From Rhizobium sp. P32RR-XVIII (GTDB lineage Bacteria; Pseudomonadota; Alphaproteobacteria; Rhizobiales; Rhizobiaceae): a DNA stretch of 64,000 nucleotides. The stretch spans positions 1 to 64,000 of the forward strand of contig NZ_JABAIH010000018.1 in assembly GCF_012641395.1 (NCBI RefSeq), in the 5' to 3' direction. Positions 42,945-52,374 of this stretch are shown here, piece after piece. A model generated the notes under the pieces. The model saw only the letters and a list, made by a program, of their open reading frames with translations. It had not been told where the DNA came from and did not search any database. The translations under genes were made by a program, and so were the position numbers. Each line of letters begins with the position of its first letter. Positions within the stretch are counted from its first letter, which is position 1.

Positions 42945-43481
42945 TCTCTTCTCCGTAGTTATCGCTTGGGTACGTTCTCAGTTCGAGCATTAGGGGTGAC
43001 ATGCGCCGTGCATGATGCCGGTCGTTGACTTCACTGCGGTTCAGACCTGCGCGACGTGCGCAAACGCCCATAACCCAGCCACTCGCAACCTGGGGCGAGA
43101 CTACGTCGATGCCCTTTCGCTGGGAAATGTCCGACTGTTATGGTTTCTATTCCCGCGCGTTACGGTGCGGATGGCGTCGCCGCGACGATGGTTTCTGTGC
43201 CTGTCGGGGTACAGGGCCGATCGCGTCCGCGATTTCTGCGCTGTGCGTTTCCAGTGTCGGGGCATCGACGCTGACTTCGCGGAGCATTCCTACCGGTTAT
43301 GGATACGATAGCTTTACCCGAATGGTCGCCGAATTTATTTTCTGAACGTACCGCTGGGATAGACGCGGCACTGAGATCTCCCACGAAGACCGAAGACCAA
43401 ATCTTACTATGTGCCAGCGACGCGTCCGCCGCGCGGGCGAGGAGCAGAGCCATTAAAACCGTAGAACCGGAAATCGACAAC
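42945..43481. other. Intergenic stretch, possible N-terminal extension of the DUF1003 gene
   Basis: About 540 bases between divergent genes. The DUF1003 frame extends upstream to an ATG at 43299, but those residues are unconserved. No terminator, repeat or RNA seen. Confidence 0.45.
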
Positions 43482-44018
43482 ATGGAGCCCACTGAGCATG
43501 AACTGCTCGCCGAATTGCGGCGGCTGCGCCGGTCATTGCGCTTTCATCCGGCCGACCTGGGCGATCCGATGGAGCCGCTTTCAGTCGGTCAACGCGTTGC
43601 GGACTCGGTTGCAAGCGTCATGGGCTCCTGGAAGTTTATCATTGTCCAGACCGTCCTCCTCGTTGCATGGATTTCGATCAACCTCGTCGCCGCGGCGAGG
43701 AGTTGGGACCCCTATCCGTTCATCCTGTTGAACCTGGCGCTCTCATTTCAAGCCGCCTATGCTGCGCCGATCATCATGATGAGTCAGAACAGGCAGCAAG
43801 ATATCGACCGAAGAGCGGCCGAAAACGACTATAAGATCAACGTCAAGGCCGAACTAGAAATCGAGCTCTTGCATGAGAAGATAGATGAGCTTCGAGCGCA
43901 GGAGGTGCTTCGACTGTCCGAGGCCGTTAGCTCTCTGACTGATCTACTTCTGCAGACGAGGCAGTCTGGCCGAACAGGCTTTGCCGGAGCCGTCGAACAA
44001 GAGGACGCCACTTCATAG
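43482..44018 (+). CDS. DUF1003 membrane protein
   Basis: 178 residues. The DUF1003 core is plain: SVGQRVADSVASVMGSWKFIIVQTVLLVAWISINLVAAARSWDPYPFILLNLALSFQAAYAAPIIMMSQNRQQDIDRRAAENDYKINVKAELEIELLHEKID, with two membrane helices and a cytoplasmic helix rich in charges. Role unknown. ATG 43482 has a weak GGA site; ATG 43299 would add 61 residues. Confidence 0.88.
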   Translation: MEPTEHELLAELRRLRRSLRFHPADLGDPMEPLSVGQRVADSVASVMGSWKFIIVQTVLLVAWISINLVAAARSWDPYPFILLNLALSFQAAYAAPIIMMSQNRQQDIDRRAAENDYKINVKAELEIELLHEKIDELRAQEVLRLSEAVSSLTDLLLQTRQSGRTGFAGAVEQEDATS

Positions 44019-44209
44019 CCGGCACTTCAACACTGCCGCAACCAAGCATCAGCGCTATTTGATGCCCAAGATCAGGCTCGCTTGATAGCGAGCCGCAGAC
44101 TCAGCTGACTCCCGATCTTAGCGAACAGCACCGGACTTCCGCGCGCTAGTCTTTTTTGCGTCCCCAGTGCCCGGAAATCATGCACTTGTGGGGCATTCGC
44201 TCCGATTCA

Positions 44210-44485
44210 CTACGGGTTTGACGCGGCCAATCGAAACCCCAAGACAAAGTCTCTCACTTTTTCCGCGGACATCTCGCATGGTTTGAGAGATGCGTTGCCC
44301 GATCCCAGACGATATAGGTTGAAACTGACAATGTCTGTTCCGGCCAATTCTCGCGCAAACAGACTGTTACGTCGTCCATCGTCGGATCGGCGAAGGCTCA
44401 CACCATAGCGCCGTCCCTCGTAGATCCCTTCGCTGTAGCCCTCAGGGAGTGCTCCTAGCGCCGCCTCGAAATCAACACTTTCCAT
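44210..44485 (-). CDS. Conserved hypothetical protein
   Basis: About 91 residues. The pattern EGIYEGRRYGVSLRRSDDGRRNSLFARELAGTDIVSFNLYRLGSG, LKPCEMSAEKVRDFVLGF looks well-formed and is a style I know from uncharacterised rhizobial proteins, but I cannot name a domain. Start uncertain: ATG 44485 (AGGGAG 12 bases upstream) or 44518. Divergent from the zinc-type oxidoreductase gene; the duplicated 87-bp element begins 73 bases upstream of this start. Confidence 0.6.
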   Translation of the reverse strand: MESVDFEAALGALPEGYSEGIYEGRRYGVSLRRSDDGRRNSLFARELAGTDIVSFNLYRLGSGNASLKPCEMSAEKVRDFVLGFRLAASNP

Positions 44486-44557
44486 CCAGCTAACGCTCCC
44501 TTTCGACGTGCGAAGCATATGTTTGCACCGCCCGTCGTTTTTTGCGCGCCACCTAGA

Positions 44558-44644
44558 TGGCATCGATTCCATAACCACAGGTCCCTAGACCATCGAATTT
44601 CGCAGTCGTATTTTCGGACGTCTGCAAAGAAATTCGAAAGATGA
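44558..44644 (+). repeat. Duplicated upstream element, copy A (before quinone oxidoreductase)
   Basis: The 87-bp sequence starts TGGCATCGATTCCATA and ends AAGATGA. Copy B at 57215-57302 precedes the RND pump operon. By hand alignment 48 of the first 60 positions are identical, with a conserved end. Copy A finishes at the ATG of an 11-codon frame (MTTYHTQEGGR) whose stop overlaps the oxidoreductase ATG. Likely a shared promoter/operator. Confidence 0.75.
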
Positions 44645-44672
44645 CCACATACCACACACAGGAAGGCGGACG

Positions 44673-45590
44673 ATGAAGGCAATCGTGGTAACGGATCAGG
44701 CTGCTGGAACGGGCGGGATGAAGCTGATGCAGCGGCCCGAGCCGCAGGCAGCGATAAACGACGTCGTCGTTCAGATTCATGCGTCGGGATTCGTGCCTAC
44801 CGAGCTGACGTGGCCCTCGACCTGGACCGATCGCCGCGACCGTGACCGAACACCATCGATCCCCGGCCACGAGCTCGCCGGAGTGGTCACGGCCCTCGGC
44901 TATGGCACGACGGGACTGTCGGTCGGACAGCGTGTGTTCGGCCTCGCCGACTGGCATCGCGACGGCACCCTGGCGGAGTTTGTGGCGATCGAGGCACGCA
45001 ACCTTGCGCCGCTGCCGGGCGACGTCGACTTCACGGTGGGCGCCAGCCTGCCGATCTCGGGCCTGACGGCATGGCAGGGACTGTTCCAGCACGGCCGTCT
45101 TCAGGCGGGGCAGAGCGTTCTCGCGCACGGCGCGGCCGGCGCAGTCGGGACGATGGTGACGCAGCTCGCGCGTGAGGCCGGCGCCTATGTCATCGGCACC
45201 GGACGCGCCGCCGACCGTCAGAAGGTCCTCGACTTCGGCGCGCAGGAGTTCGTCGACCTCGACAATGACGTCCTCGAAGACATCGGCGCAGTCGATCTGG
45301 TCTTCGACGTCATTGGCGGCGACATCCAGAAGCGGTCCGCAGGCTTGATTCGAGCCGGAGGAACGCTGGTGACCATCGTCGGGCCAGCCGAGGCGCGGCC
45401 TGCCGACGGCCTTGCGGTCGATTTCGTTGTCGAGTCCGATCGTGCTCAACTGAGTGAGATCGTCCAGCGGGTGCGGGACGGACGACTGCGGACGAACATC
45501 GGCAACATCGCGACCTTTGACGAAGCCGTCGCCGCTTTCAATCCGACCGAGCGGCGCACGGGAAAGACGGTCATCCGCGTTCGTCCGTGA
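44673..45590 (+). CDS. Zinc-type alcohol dehydrogenase/quinone oxidoreductase family protein
   Basis: 305 residues of the medium-chain dehydrogenase family: N-terminal GroES-like domain (SIPGHELAGVVTALGYGTTGLSVGQRVFGL) and Rossmann domain (LAHGAAGAVGTMVTQLAREAGAYVIGTG). The zinc-ligand cysteines are absent, so it is a quinone oxidoreductase-like NADPH enzyme. It shares an upstream element with the MexEF-type pump genes; in Pseudomonas the related enzyme MexS is co-regulated with mexEF by MexT. ATG 44673 with GGCGGA upstream. Substrate unknown. Confidence 0.88.
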   Translation: MKAIVVTDQAAGTGGMKLMQRPEPQAAINDVVVQIHASGFVPTELTWPSTWTDRRDRDRTPSIPGHELAGVVTALGYGTTGLSVGQRVFGLADWHRDGTLAEFVAIEARNLAPLPGDVDFTVGASLPISGLTAWQGLFQHGRLQAGQSVLAHGAAGAVGTMVTQLAREAGAYVIGTGRAADRQKVLDFGAQEFVDLDNDVLEDIGAVDLVFDVIGGDIQKRSAGLIRAGGTLVTIVGPAEARPADGLAVDFVVESDRAQLSEIVQRVRDGRLRTNIGNIATFDEAVAAFNPTERRTGKTVIRVRP

Positions 45591-45865
45591 GGACTTGGCG
45601 AGGGCGAGCAGTTCCGCCCTCCTCGTTGATGATCGTCGCTGGTTGGTCCAGTCCGGCGCCGGTGAAGCGGCGCAACATGAAATCGACTAGGCCGGCGCGT
45701 TTCGGAAAGCGATCGTAACTGGGTCCAACCGCATGTGATGCCGACTGCTTTTGGACGCTTGAACACGGCTTCGGGATTCCTCTGACGCGAGCTTGCTTTA
45801 ACCTCGTGTTGGATCGCGACCTTCAGTCTTCGGTAGTCGGTGCAAAACTCTTGAGAGGCCTTGCA

Positions 45866-47143
45866 ATGAAAACTTCGCAGCTCTTCCAGACGGCGCTAGA
45901 GCCAGATGACCTTCAGACTTTCTTTCACGACGTTCGTCAGACCAGCGAAAGACTGGGTGAACCACTTTCGGATGCCGATGCGACAGTACAGTCCATGCCC
46001 GACGCGAGTCCGGCTAAATGGCACCTCGCACATACGACCTGGTTCTTCGAGGCGATGGTGCTCAAGCCGTTTGTCCCGGCGTACAAAACCTTTGATGAGG
46101 ATTTCAACTTTCTCTTCAACTCGTATTACGAAACGCTCGGGGCGCGGCAGCCACGGCCGCGACGTGGGATGATCACACGGCCGGCGTTGAGCCACATCCT
46201 GGACTATCGGAAGCATGTCGACGATGCCCTCGATGCGTTACTGCGCACGAGCCCAGGCCGGCGCGTTGCAGAGCTGGTCGAGCTCGGCTGTCATCATGAG
46301 CAGCAACATCAGGAACTCTTGCTCACCGACATCTTGCATCTCTTCGCTCAGAATCCACTTCATCCGGCTTATCGTGATCCTGGGCCTGTCACCGTGGAGA
46401 CTGCTGTTCTACCTCCGCTCTCCTTCACCGAGTTCGACGAGGCGATCGTTGAGATTGGCCATGGATCCGTTGGATTCGCCTACGATAGCGAAGGTCCGCG
46501 ACATCGCGCCCTGGTCGAACCTTTCCGGCTCGCCAATCGCCTTGTCACGAATGCCGAGTGGGCGGACTTCATCGATGACGGCGGCTATAAGAAATCGCTC
46601 CTATGGCTGTCAGAGGGTTGGGCAAAAGTGCAGGCCGAAGGATGGTCCCAACCTCTCTACTGGGAGGAGCGCGGCGGACAAAACTGGACGATGACGCTCA
46701 GAGGTTTCCAACCCCTCGATCCCACCGCGCCGGTCACTCACATAAGCTACTTTGAGGCGGACGCGTTCGCGACATGGTCCGGAAAGCGACTTCCAACGGA
46801 GGTCGAGTGGGAAACCGCGGCTCAGGGGATCGCGATCGAGGGCAATTTCCTCGACACGCATCGTCTTCGTCCCAAGCCGGCATCACCTCATGTTGGTGGT
46901 CTTCAACAGATGTTCGGGGATGTCTGGGAGTGGACCCGCAGCGCGTTCTTGCCATATCCGCGGTTTCGCACGGTAGAGGGCGCTGTTGGCGAGTACAACG
47001 GCAAATTCATGTCAGGCCAATTCGTGCTTCGCGGGGGCTCCTGCGTAACCCCGCCAGGGCATATGCGCGCGAGCTACCGAAACTTCTTCCCCGGGCATGC
47101 TCGATGGCAGTTTTCGGGGCTGAGGCTCGCTGAGGACGCGTAA
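45866..47143 (+). CDS. egtB: Ergothioneine biosynthesis sulfoxide synthase EgtB
   Basis: Non-haem iron enzyme joining hercynine (trimethylhistidine) to gamma-glutamylcysteine or cysteine. N-terminal DinB_2 domain with metal ligands in AKWHLAHTTWFFEAMVL and GCHHEQQHQELL (HX3HXE), then an FGE-sulfatase domain (PFRLANRLVTNAEWADFIDDGGY, GDVWEWTRSAFLPYP, GQFVLRGGSCVTPPGHMRASYRNFFPG). 425 residues, full length. ATG 45866 has GAGAGG 7 bases upstream. EgtD lies 3.3 kb downstream on the opposite strand. Confidence 0.95.
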   Translation: MKTSQLFQTALEPDDLQTFFHDVRQTSERLGEPLSDADATVQSMPDASPAKWHLAHTTWFFEAMVLKPFVPAYKTFDEDFNFLFNSYYETLGARQPRPRRGMITRPALSHILDYRKHVDDALDALLRTSPGRRVAELVELGCHHEQQHQELLLTDILHLFAQNPLHPAYRDPGPVTVETAVLPPLSFTEFDEAIVEIGHGSVGFAYDSEGPRHRALVEPFRLANRLVTNAEWADFIDDGGYKKSLLWLSEGWAKVQAEGWSQPLYWEERGGQNWTMTLRGFQPLDPTAPVTHISYFEADAFATWSGKRLPTEVEWETAAQGIAIEGNFLDTHRLRPKPASPHVGGLQQMFGDVWEWTRSAFLPYPRFRTVEGAVGEYNGKFMSGQFVLRGGSCVTPPGHMRASYRNFFPGHARWQFSGLRLAEDA

Positions 47144-47190
47144 AAGGCCGGCGAGCCGAGACGTGTTGATCCAATCTGAAGGAGACACCC

Positions 47191-47445
47191 ATGACCAAAC
47201 AACAGATCGTTCCCGCCATGGAAGTGATCGGCGCCGACGGCGTCCATGTAGGCACCGTCGACGCTATTGTCGATGGCCGCATCAAACTGACAAAGCGCGA
47301 TAGTGGTGAGGGCAGTCACAAGGGGCACGATCATTTTATCGATCTCGGCTTGGTCGCCATCGTGGAGGGCAAGCAAGTCCGCCTTTCGGCGAACGCAGCC
47401 GTAGCCATCACCTTCGAGGAAGAGAAATCACGTAACCCGGTTTGA
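47191..47445 (+). CDS. DUF2171-type protein
   Basis: 84 residues: IVPAMEVIGADGVHVGTVDAIVDGRIKLTKRD, GHDHFIDLGLVAIVEGKQVRLSANA. The small beta-barrel pattern fits DUF2171 proteins (PRC-barrel-like). GAAGGAG before the ATG. It begins 48 bases after egtB and may share its transcript. Function unknown. Confidence 0.82.
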   Translation: MTKQQIVPAMEVIGADGVHVGTVDAIVDGRIKLTKRDSGEGSHKGHDHFIDLGLVAIVEGKQVRLSANAAVAITFEEEKSRNPV

Positions 47446-47523
47446 CCGCGCATTCGCGAACGACGGTTTCCGGGGCCGACGACGGGCTCGCACCAAAACC
47501 GACGGCGCGGAAAGGAAATGAAC

Positions 47524-48553
47524 ATGACATCAAAACTTGAACAGTTGCGCACGATGTCGACGATTGTCGCCGATACCGGTGATCTGGAGGCCGTCAGCGC
47601 GGCTGAAGCCAGTGGATTGCACCACGAACCCGACCATCGTCCTCAAAGCCATAGAAAGCGAGCCTTACAAGGAGGTCGTCCAAGAAGCGCTGTCATGGGG
47701 ACGTAAGTGTAGCGGCGACCCGTCGCGCATTGCGGCAGCTACCGCAGATCGCTTGGCGATTTCTGTCGGGATCGAGCTTTTGCGCCGCGTGCCCGGATAC
47801 GTCTCGACGGAAGTTGACGCCAACCTCTCCTTCAATGTCGCGGCCTCAATCGCTAAGGCTCGCCAAATCATAGCCGACTACGAGCAACGCGGTGTCCAGC
47901 GCGACCGGGTGCTTATCAAGCTCGCCGCGACGTGGGAAGGGATACGCGCAGCCGAGATCCTGCAGCGGGAGGGCGTGTCGTGCAACATGACGCTCTTGCT
48001 GAACCGCGCACAGGCCATCGCGAGCGCCGATGCCGGGGCATTCCTGATCTCGCCGTTCGTAGGGCGCATTTATGACTGGCACAAGAAAGCCGAAGGCAGG
48101 GATTTCACGGCCAAGGAAGACCCAGGTGTCCGATCCGTTCGTGACATCTACAATCATTTCAAGACCGAAGGCATTGAAACGATCGTCATGGCCGCATCAT
48201 TCAGGAATATCGGTCAAATTCAGGCACTTGCCGGCTGCGACCGACTTACGATCGCGCCAAATCTCCTGGATGCCCTGGAATCGAACAGCGATCACCTTGA
48301 GAGAGCACTTTCGCCCGGCGCGCATCCCGAGCAACCGCTGCGGCAGCCGGCGGATGCCATTTGCCACTGGTTTGTCAGCGAGGACGCGGTCGACATCAAG
48401 CATCCGGCGCCTAATGCGCCGATCGATGAGGTGACCTTCCGCTGGATCATGAACGAAGATGCGATGGCAACCGAGAAATTGGCCGAGGGCATCCGCATAT
48501 TCGCACGAGACCTGCAGGAACTGCGCACCCGAATTGGCAGGCAGCTCCAATAG
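47524..48553 (+). pseudogene. tal: Transaldolase with a one-base frameshift near codon 25
   Basis: The start MTSKLEQLRTMSTIVADTGDLEAVS matches the transaldolase N-terminus, and RLKPVDCTTNPTIVLKAIES onward, including the Schiff-base lysine region RVLIKLAATWEGIRAAEIL, matches the rest, but they are in different frames. One extra base at about 47599 separates them. Joined, the protein would be about 342 residues, normal for class I/II TalB. AAGGA lies 8 bases before ATG 47524. It may be a decayed gene, a sequencing error or a translational frameshift. It complements the transketolase at 37813. Confidence 0.82.
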
Positions 48554-48648
48554 TCGGCCTTAGGACGTTCCATAAGGCGACGACCGCCCCAACCGAACGG
48601 TTTCAGCCCGGGCTATATCGGCTATTATCGCATGGAGAGGAATGAGAA

Positions 48649-48930
48649 ATGGCAGTCGCGACATGGAACGGCACAGTGATAGCGAAATCGGACAAGACCG
48701 TTGTCGTCGAAGGCAACCACTACTTTCCGCCTGAATCCGTCAATACACAATATCTTAAGCAGAGTGCGACGACCAGCCGGTGTCCATGGAAGGGCCTTGC
48801 GAACTACTATTCGCTTATCGTCGATGGCAAAACCAATGAAGACGCGGCATGGTATTACGCGGATCCCTCCGATGCTGCAGCGCCCATCAAAGGTTACATC
48901 GCATTCTGGAAAGGTGTGGATGTAAGGTGA
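48649..48930 (+). CDS. DUF427 domain protein
   Basis: 93 residues spanning a complete DUF427 domain: ATWNGTVIAKSDKTVVVEGNHYFPPESVN, CPWKGLANYYSLIVDGKTNEDAAWYYADPSDAA, GYIAFWKGVDV. Single-domain, cytoplasmic; function unknown. GAGAGGAATGAGAA precedes the ATG. 95 bases after transaldolase. Confidence 0.92.
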   Translation: MAVATWNGTVIAKSDKTVVVEGNHYFPPESVNTQYLKQSATTSRCPWKGLANYYSLIVDGKTNEDAAWYYADPSDAAAPIKGYIAFWKGVDVR

Positions 48931-49151
48931 TAGACTGACCGCCTTCGTCACCTGGCTTTCTGATGAGACCGTTCGTGGGTGGCCAGACTGACCGCCTGAC
49001 GCCATCGACACGTAAGGCGTCGCCTACCAGCTTCCAGCTGCGGCAGGGCTCGATCGCCTATGACTATGTAAGTGAACTTGATGTTCCGGACTTGACCGAG
49101 AATTTCTGAGGCACTGATCCTGAGATCAGTAAGACAAAGGCCCGACGGCGG

Positions 49152-50150
49152 CTAATCACTCGGCGCGCCGCCGTCCTCGGTCTCATACGCAACTAAGACG
49201 CGTTTCGCTTCTGACCGATAGTCTGAAGGGTCGGTCCCGTAGTGCTGCCGGAAGGTTCGAGTGAAGCTGCTGCGGCTCTGATATCCCGCCTGAAGTGCGA
49301 CTTGCTCGATGGACAGTGCGTTGGCAGCCAGCAGGCTCGCCGCATGCCGCATGCGAAGACGTCTCAGGACAGACATCGCCGATTCACCGAATGCAGCCGT
49401 GAATCTCGCCATGAACGCCGAGCGGCTCAACCCAACCGATTTGCACAGGGTTTGAACGCTGAAGTCCGCCGCGGGACGTGATGCCATTTCCGCGAACGCG
49501 CGCGCTATCGGCGGGTCACTCAAAAGCGAAAAGCGCTCTACCCAAGCGTTTGACGAAGTCAGACAGCGACGAAGCAGGGTTAGCAGCACGAGCTTGAACA
49601 GCGCTGACGCCATCGGTCCCCGACCGATCTCATCCGTAGCGAGTTCAACCATCGCATAGCTCATCACCTGGTCGAGCTGGTCATACGCATCAAAGGTTTC
49701 AACTACCGGCGAAGCGAGCGAAGCAAAGAGATCCAGCCCCGGACCGTAAACCGCGTGGAAGCTACCGCAGACAAGCGAAAACGATGCCTCGTCTTCTCCG
49801 ATCTCGTAGCGGTGCACGGAGCCGGGAACGAAGGTGCTTTTCTTGATGCTGCAGGCGGCAGAACGGGAGCGCCCGAATGATGAACCGTCCGCGACGACCT
49901 CGATTGACTTGTTCGCCGGCGCCACGACGAGCCTGTGCGGGACGAGATCGATTGCTGCTTCGCCATCGACGATGATCATGCCGGAGCCGGTAAGACCATA
50001 GTATATGGTCGGCAGATCGCCTCCCTCGATGTGGAGGTTGGCTCCTGCGGCGAACAGGCACTCGGACAACTGGGCCGACGCTACTTCCATCGTGCCCATC
50101 AGTTTGTCGAGATCAGCTCGCGATATTCGCCAAAGCGCTTCGCATCCCAC
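49152..50150 (-). CDS. AraC-family transcriptional regulator
   Basis: N-terminal cupin-like sensor domain (LPTIYYGLTGSGMIIVDGEAAIDLVPHRLVVAP) and C-terminal AraC double HTH (FSVQTLCKSVGLSRSAFMARFTAAFGESAMSVLRRLRMRHAASLL, SIEQVALQAGYQSRSSFTRTFRQHYGTDPSDYR). Start is GTG 50150 (332 residues) or an ATG near 50099; neither has a strong ribosome-binding site. Divergent from nothing obvious; egtD lies 300 bases upstream on the same strand. Confidence 0.88.
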   Translation of the reverse strand: MGCEALWRISRADLDKLMGTMEVASAQLSECLFAAGANLHIEGGDLPTIYYGLTGSGMIIVDGEAAIDLVPHRLVVAPANKSIEVVADGSSFGRSRSAACSIKKSTFVPGSVHRYEIGEDEASFSLVCGSFHAVYGPGLDLFASLASPVVETFDAYDQLDQVMSYAMVELATDEIGRGPMASALFKLVLLTLLRRCLTSSNAWVERFSLLSDPPIARAFAEMASRPAADFSVQTLCKSVGLSRSAFMARFTAAFGESAMSVLRRLRMRHAASLLAANALSIEQVALQAGYQSRSSFTRTFRQHYGTDPSDYRSEAKRVLVAYETEDGGAPSD

Positions 50151-50449
50151 GTCCAGAAAGCCTCACGGTGCATCAGCTCGACGGTCGGAGGCTCAGGACA
50201 CCACTGTCTGACGCGGACGCTCCGCGCAGCGCGTCATGTGAACGGTTTTATGCGCTCCGGCTCGACTGGATTGTTGAGCATCAATAATTGCCATCACCCG
50301 AAATGAAGGCCGGTGCACAATCGCTCAGCTGGATGGTTCGGTGTAGCCTCAAGGCCCGAATATGATAATTTCAGTCAGCACATGAATGGGCAGCAAATAG
50401 GCCGTTTATGCTACCCATAGTGGATGAATTGCCATCTGAGGCTCGCGGT

Positions 50450-51403
50450 TTAGTAGCGAATGAGTCCGAACAGGCCGAATAACGCGTCCGCATCCTGCCA
50501 AGCCTCTGCAACCTTCCATCCTCCAGCGCGAGCAAGCCGCTCGAAGCTCTCCGCAGTATATTTTCTGGAACTCTCCGTGTGGATGGTTTCCGACGTTCTG
50601 AAGAGGAACGTCTGCGCACAAAGAGTAACGCGCTGATCGCATAAGCTGACCAGATGCATCTCTACGGCTTTCTCGATCTCGTTCCAGCGCGACACATGCT
50701 TGAACTGCTCTAAACGGAAGTCGCCGCCAAGCTCGGTGTTGATCCGCTCGAGGAGATTAAGGTTAAACGCGGCCGTCACGCCCGCGCGGTCGTCGTAAGC
50801 ACGCAGAAGCGTATCTACGTTCTTCTGGAGATCGACACCGATAATGGCCCGTCCGCCATCGCCCAAGTGACGTCCCATCTGCATAAGCAAAGCCTGCGCC
50901 TCGATCGTGTTCAAATTCCCCATCGTCGAGCCCGGGAAAAAACCTGTCCTGCGGCCATCGGAGCCATCAAACGGAACCTCAAATACATCCAGGAAATTGC
51001 GCTCGATGGGGCGCACGCAGAGCGACGGGAAGCGCGAAGCAATCCTCTTCGACGTTTCCGCAAGGAAGGCGTCGGCGATATCGATCGGCACATAGCCGCG
51101 TGGGTCGCGCAGCCCTGCCAGCACAAGCTCCGTCTTAATGCCGGCTCCAGCACCATACTCGATGAGAGTCGCGCCAGAGCCTATAAAATCGGCGATGTCC
51201 GCCTGCCGCTCCCGCAGGATCGAGGTTTCGGCTCGGGTCACGTAATACTCTTCGAGCTTGGTTATCTCTTCGAAAAGCGCAGATCCTCGCTCGTCGTATA
51301 ACCAACGGCTCGGCAATGTCTTCACATCAGCCGATAATCCGGCGACCACATCTCGGGCAAATTCATTTTCAACAAGTTCGATGCTCTTATTTACATGATG
51401 CAT
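50450..51403 (-). CDS. egtD: L-histidine N-alpha-methyltransferase EgtD
   Basis: SAM-dependent enzyme that trimethylates histidine to hercynine, the first step of ergothioneine synthesis. Visible: LPSRWLYDERGSALFEEITKLEEYYVTRAE, SAM motif LIEYGAGAGIKTELVLAGL, FFPGSTMGNLNTIEAQALL, and GGDFRLEQFKHVSRWNEIEKAVEMHLVS. 317 residues, near the 321 of mycobacterial EgtD. ATG 51403 (MHHVNKS) is preferred; 51469 would extend it by 22. Not adjacent to egtB, as it often is in other bacteria. Confidence 0.94.
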   Translation of the reverse strand: MHHVNKSIELVENEFARDVVAGLSADVKTLPSRWLYDERGSALFEEITKLEEYYVTRAETSILRERQADIADFIGSGATLIEYGAGAGIKTELVLAGLRDPRGYVPIDIADAFLAETSKRIASRFPSLCVRPIERNFLDVFEVPFDGSDGRRTGFFPGSTMGNLNTIEAQALLMQMGRHLGDGGRAIIGVDLQKNVDTLLRAYDDRAGVTAAFNLNLLERINTELGGDFRLEQFKHVSRWNEIEKAVEMHLVSLCDQRVTLCAQTFLFRTSETIHTESSRKYTAESFERLARAGGWKVAEAWQDADALFGLFGLIRY

Positions 51404-51838
51404 AGTTTCCGCTTTCGGTGACGCAACAGAGGACGGCCGCGATGAAGTCACGGCCAAGTGCGTCACCATAGATTCTTGCCATGCACAGCGAGTCTACAAT
51501 GCGTCTCCAATCGTCCGTGTGGACGACGCAACGCGTTGTCTACAGTCCGTCCTTGTATGATTGTGGTTGGAGAAGAGGAGTTGTTTCGCCCAAAAATTCG
51601 CGGTCGTCCGCGCGATTCCGGAGTCGCGCCGACGATATCCACTGGCTATCGAAAGCATGGCCAAATGGAATTTTCAATTCCATCCGGCACACTTGATACT
51701 CTTTCGTTCGCGATGCGCACGGCGAAAGACAAACCGCCGAAATTTGGGCGGATTGCCGAAACTTCGGCTAAAGAGGGAGCTCCTTTCGGCGCTGACAAGC
51801 CCGGCGCATGGCGGTATCGGACATGAATGGAGGGTAAC
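51404..51838. other. Divergent intergenic region, no gene seen
   Basis: About 435 bases between egtD (-) and the second DUF1993 gene (+). Short frames on both strands show no familiar motif. Must contain two promoters. Confidence 0.5.
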
Positions 51839-52357
51839 ATGTCCTTTTCGATATACGACGTCACCGTCCCCGTGATGCTGCATGGGCTCACGGTTATGGA
51901 CGACTATTTGCTTCATGCCCAAAACCTGGAACGCTCCAATTCCCTTGATCCGGGAAGCGTACTGACATCCAGGCTCGCTCCCGACATGCTGACGTTCGGT
52001 GAACAATTCGCGGTCAACTGCAACAAGGTCCAGCTGCACATGACCAAGCTTATGAATCGAAACCAGGCGACGCCGCGTGACGTCGCGATGATCTATCCCG
52101 CTCTTCAAGGACGTCTGTTAGAAACGCGCAGCTTCCTGCAAACAATCCAGCCGGAAGATCTGTCGAGCGCTCAGACGCACGTTTATGAACTGACTCCGTC
52201 GGTTGCACGGGGCTGGTTCGGCGGAGATGATTACATTCGACACGTCGTACTAGCGGATTTCTTTTTCCATATCGCGATGGCGCACGCGATTCTGCGCCAT
52301 CTTGGAGCTCCGGCAGGAAAGAAGGACTATCTGGGGGATCTCACGCCAGTGGGGTGA
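51839..52357 (+). CDS. DUF1993-family protein (copy 2)
   Basis: 172 residues, paralogous to the protein at 36692-37225: MSFSIYDVTVPVMLHGLTVMDDY, RLAPDMLTFGEQFAVNCNKVQLHMTKLM, VARGWFGGDDYIRHVVLADFFFHIAMAHAILRHLGAPAGKKDYLG. GGAGGG 4-6 bases before the ATG. Helical DinB-like fold inferred; function unknown. Single gene. Confidence 0.9.
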   Translation: MSFSIYDVTVPVMLHGLTVMDDYLLHAQNLERSNSLDPGSVLTSRLAPDMLTFGEQFAVNCNKVQLHMTKLMNRNQATPRDVAMIYPALQGRLLETRSFLQTIQPEDLSSAQTHVYELTPSVARGWFGGDDYIRHVVLADFFFHIAMAHAILRHLGAPAGKKDYLGDLTPVG

Positions 52358-52374
52358 AGGATTGGTCGTTTTCG

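Noticed and set aside
44075..44094. 7-bp hairpin GGCTCGC/GCGAGCC after the DUF1003 gene as terminator
   Set aside because: Too short and without a T run; left out as a feature.
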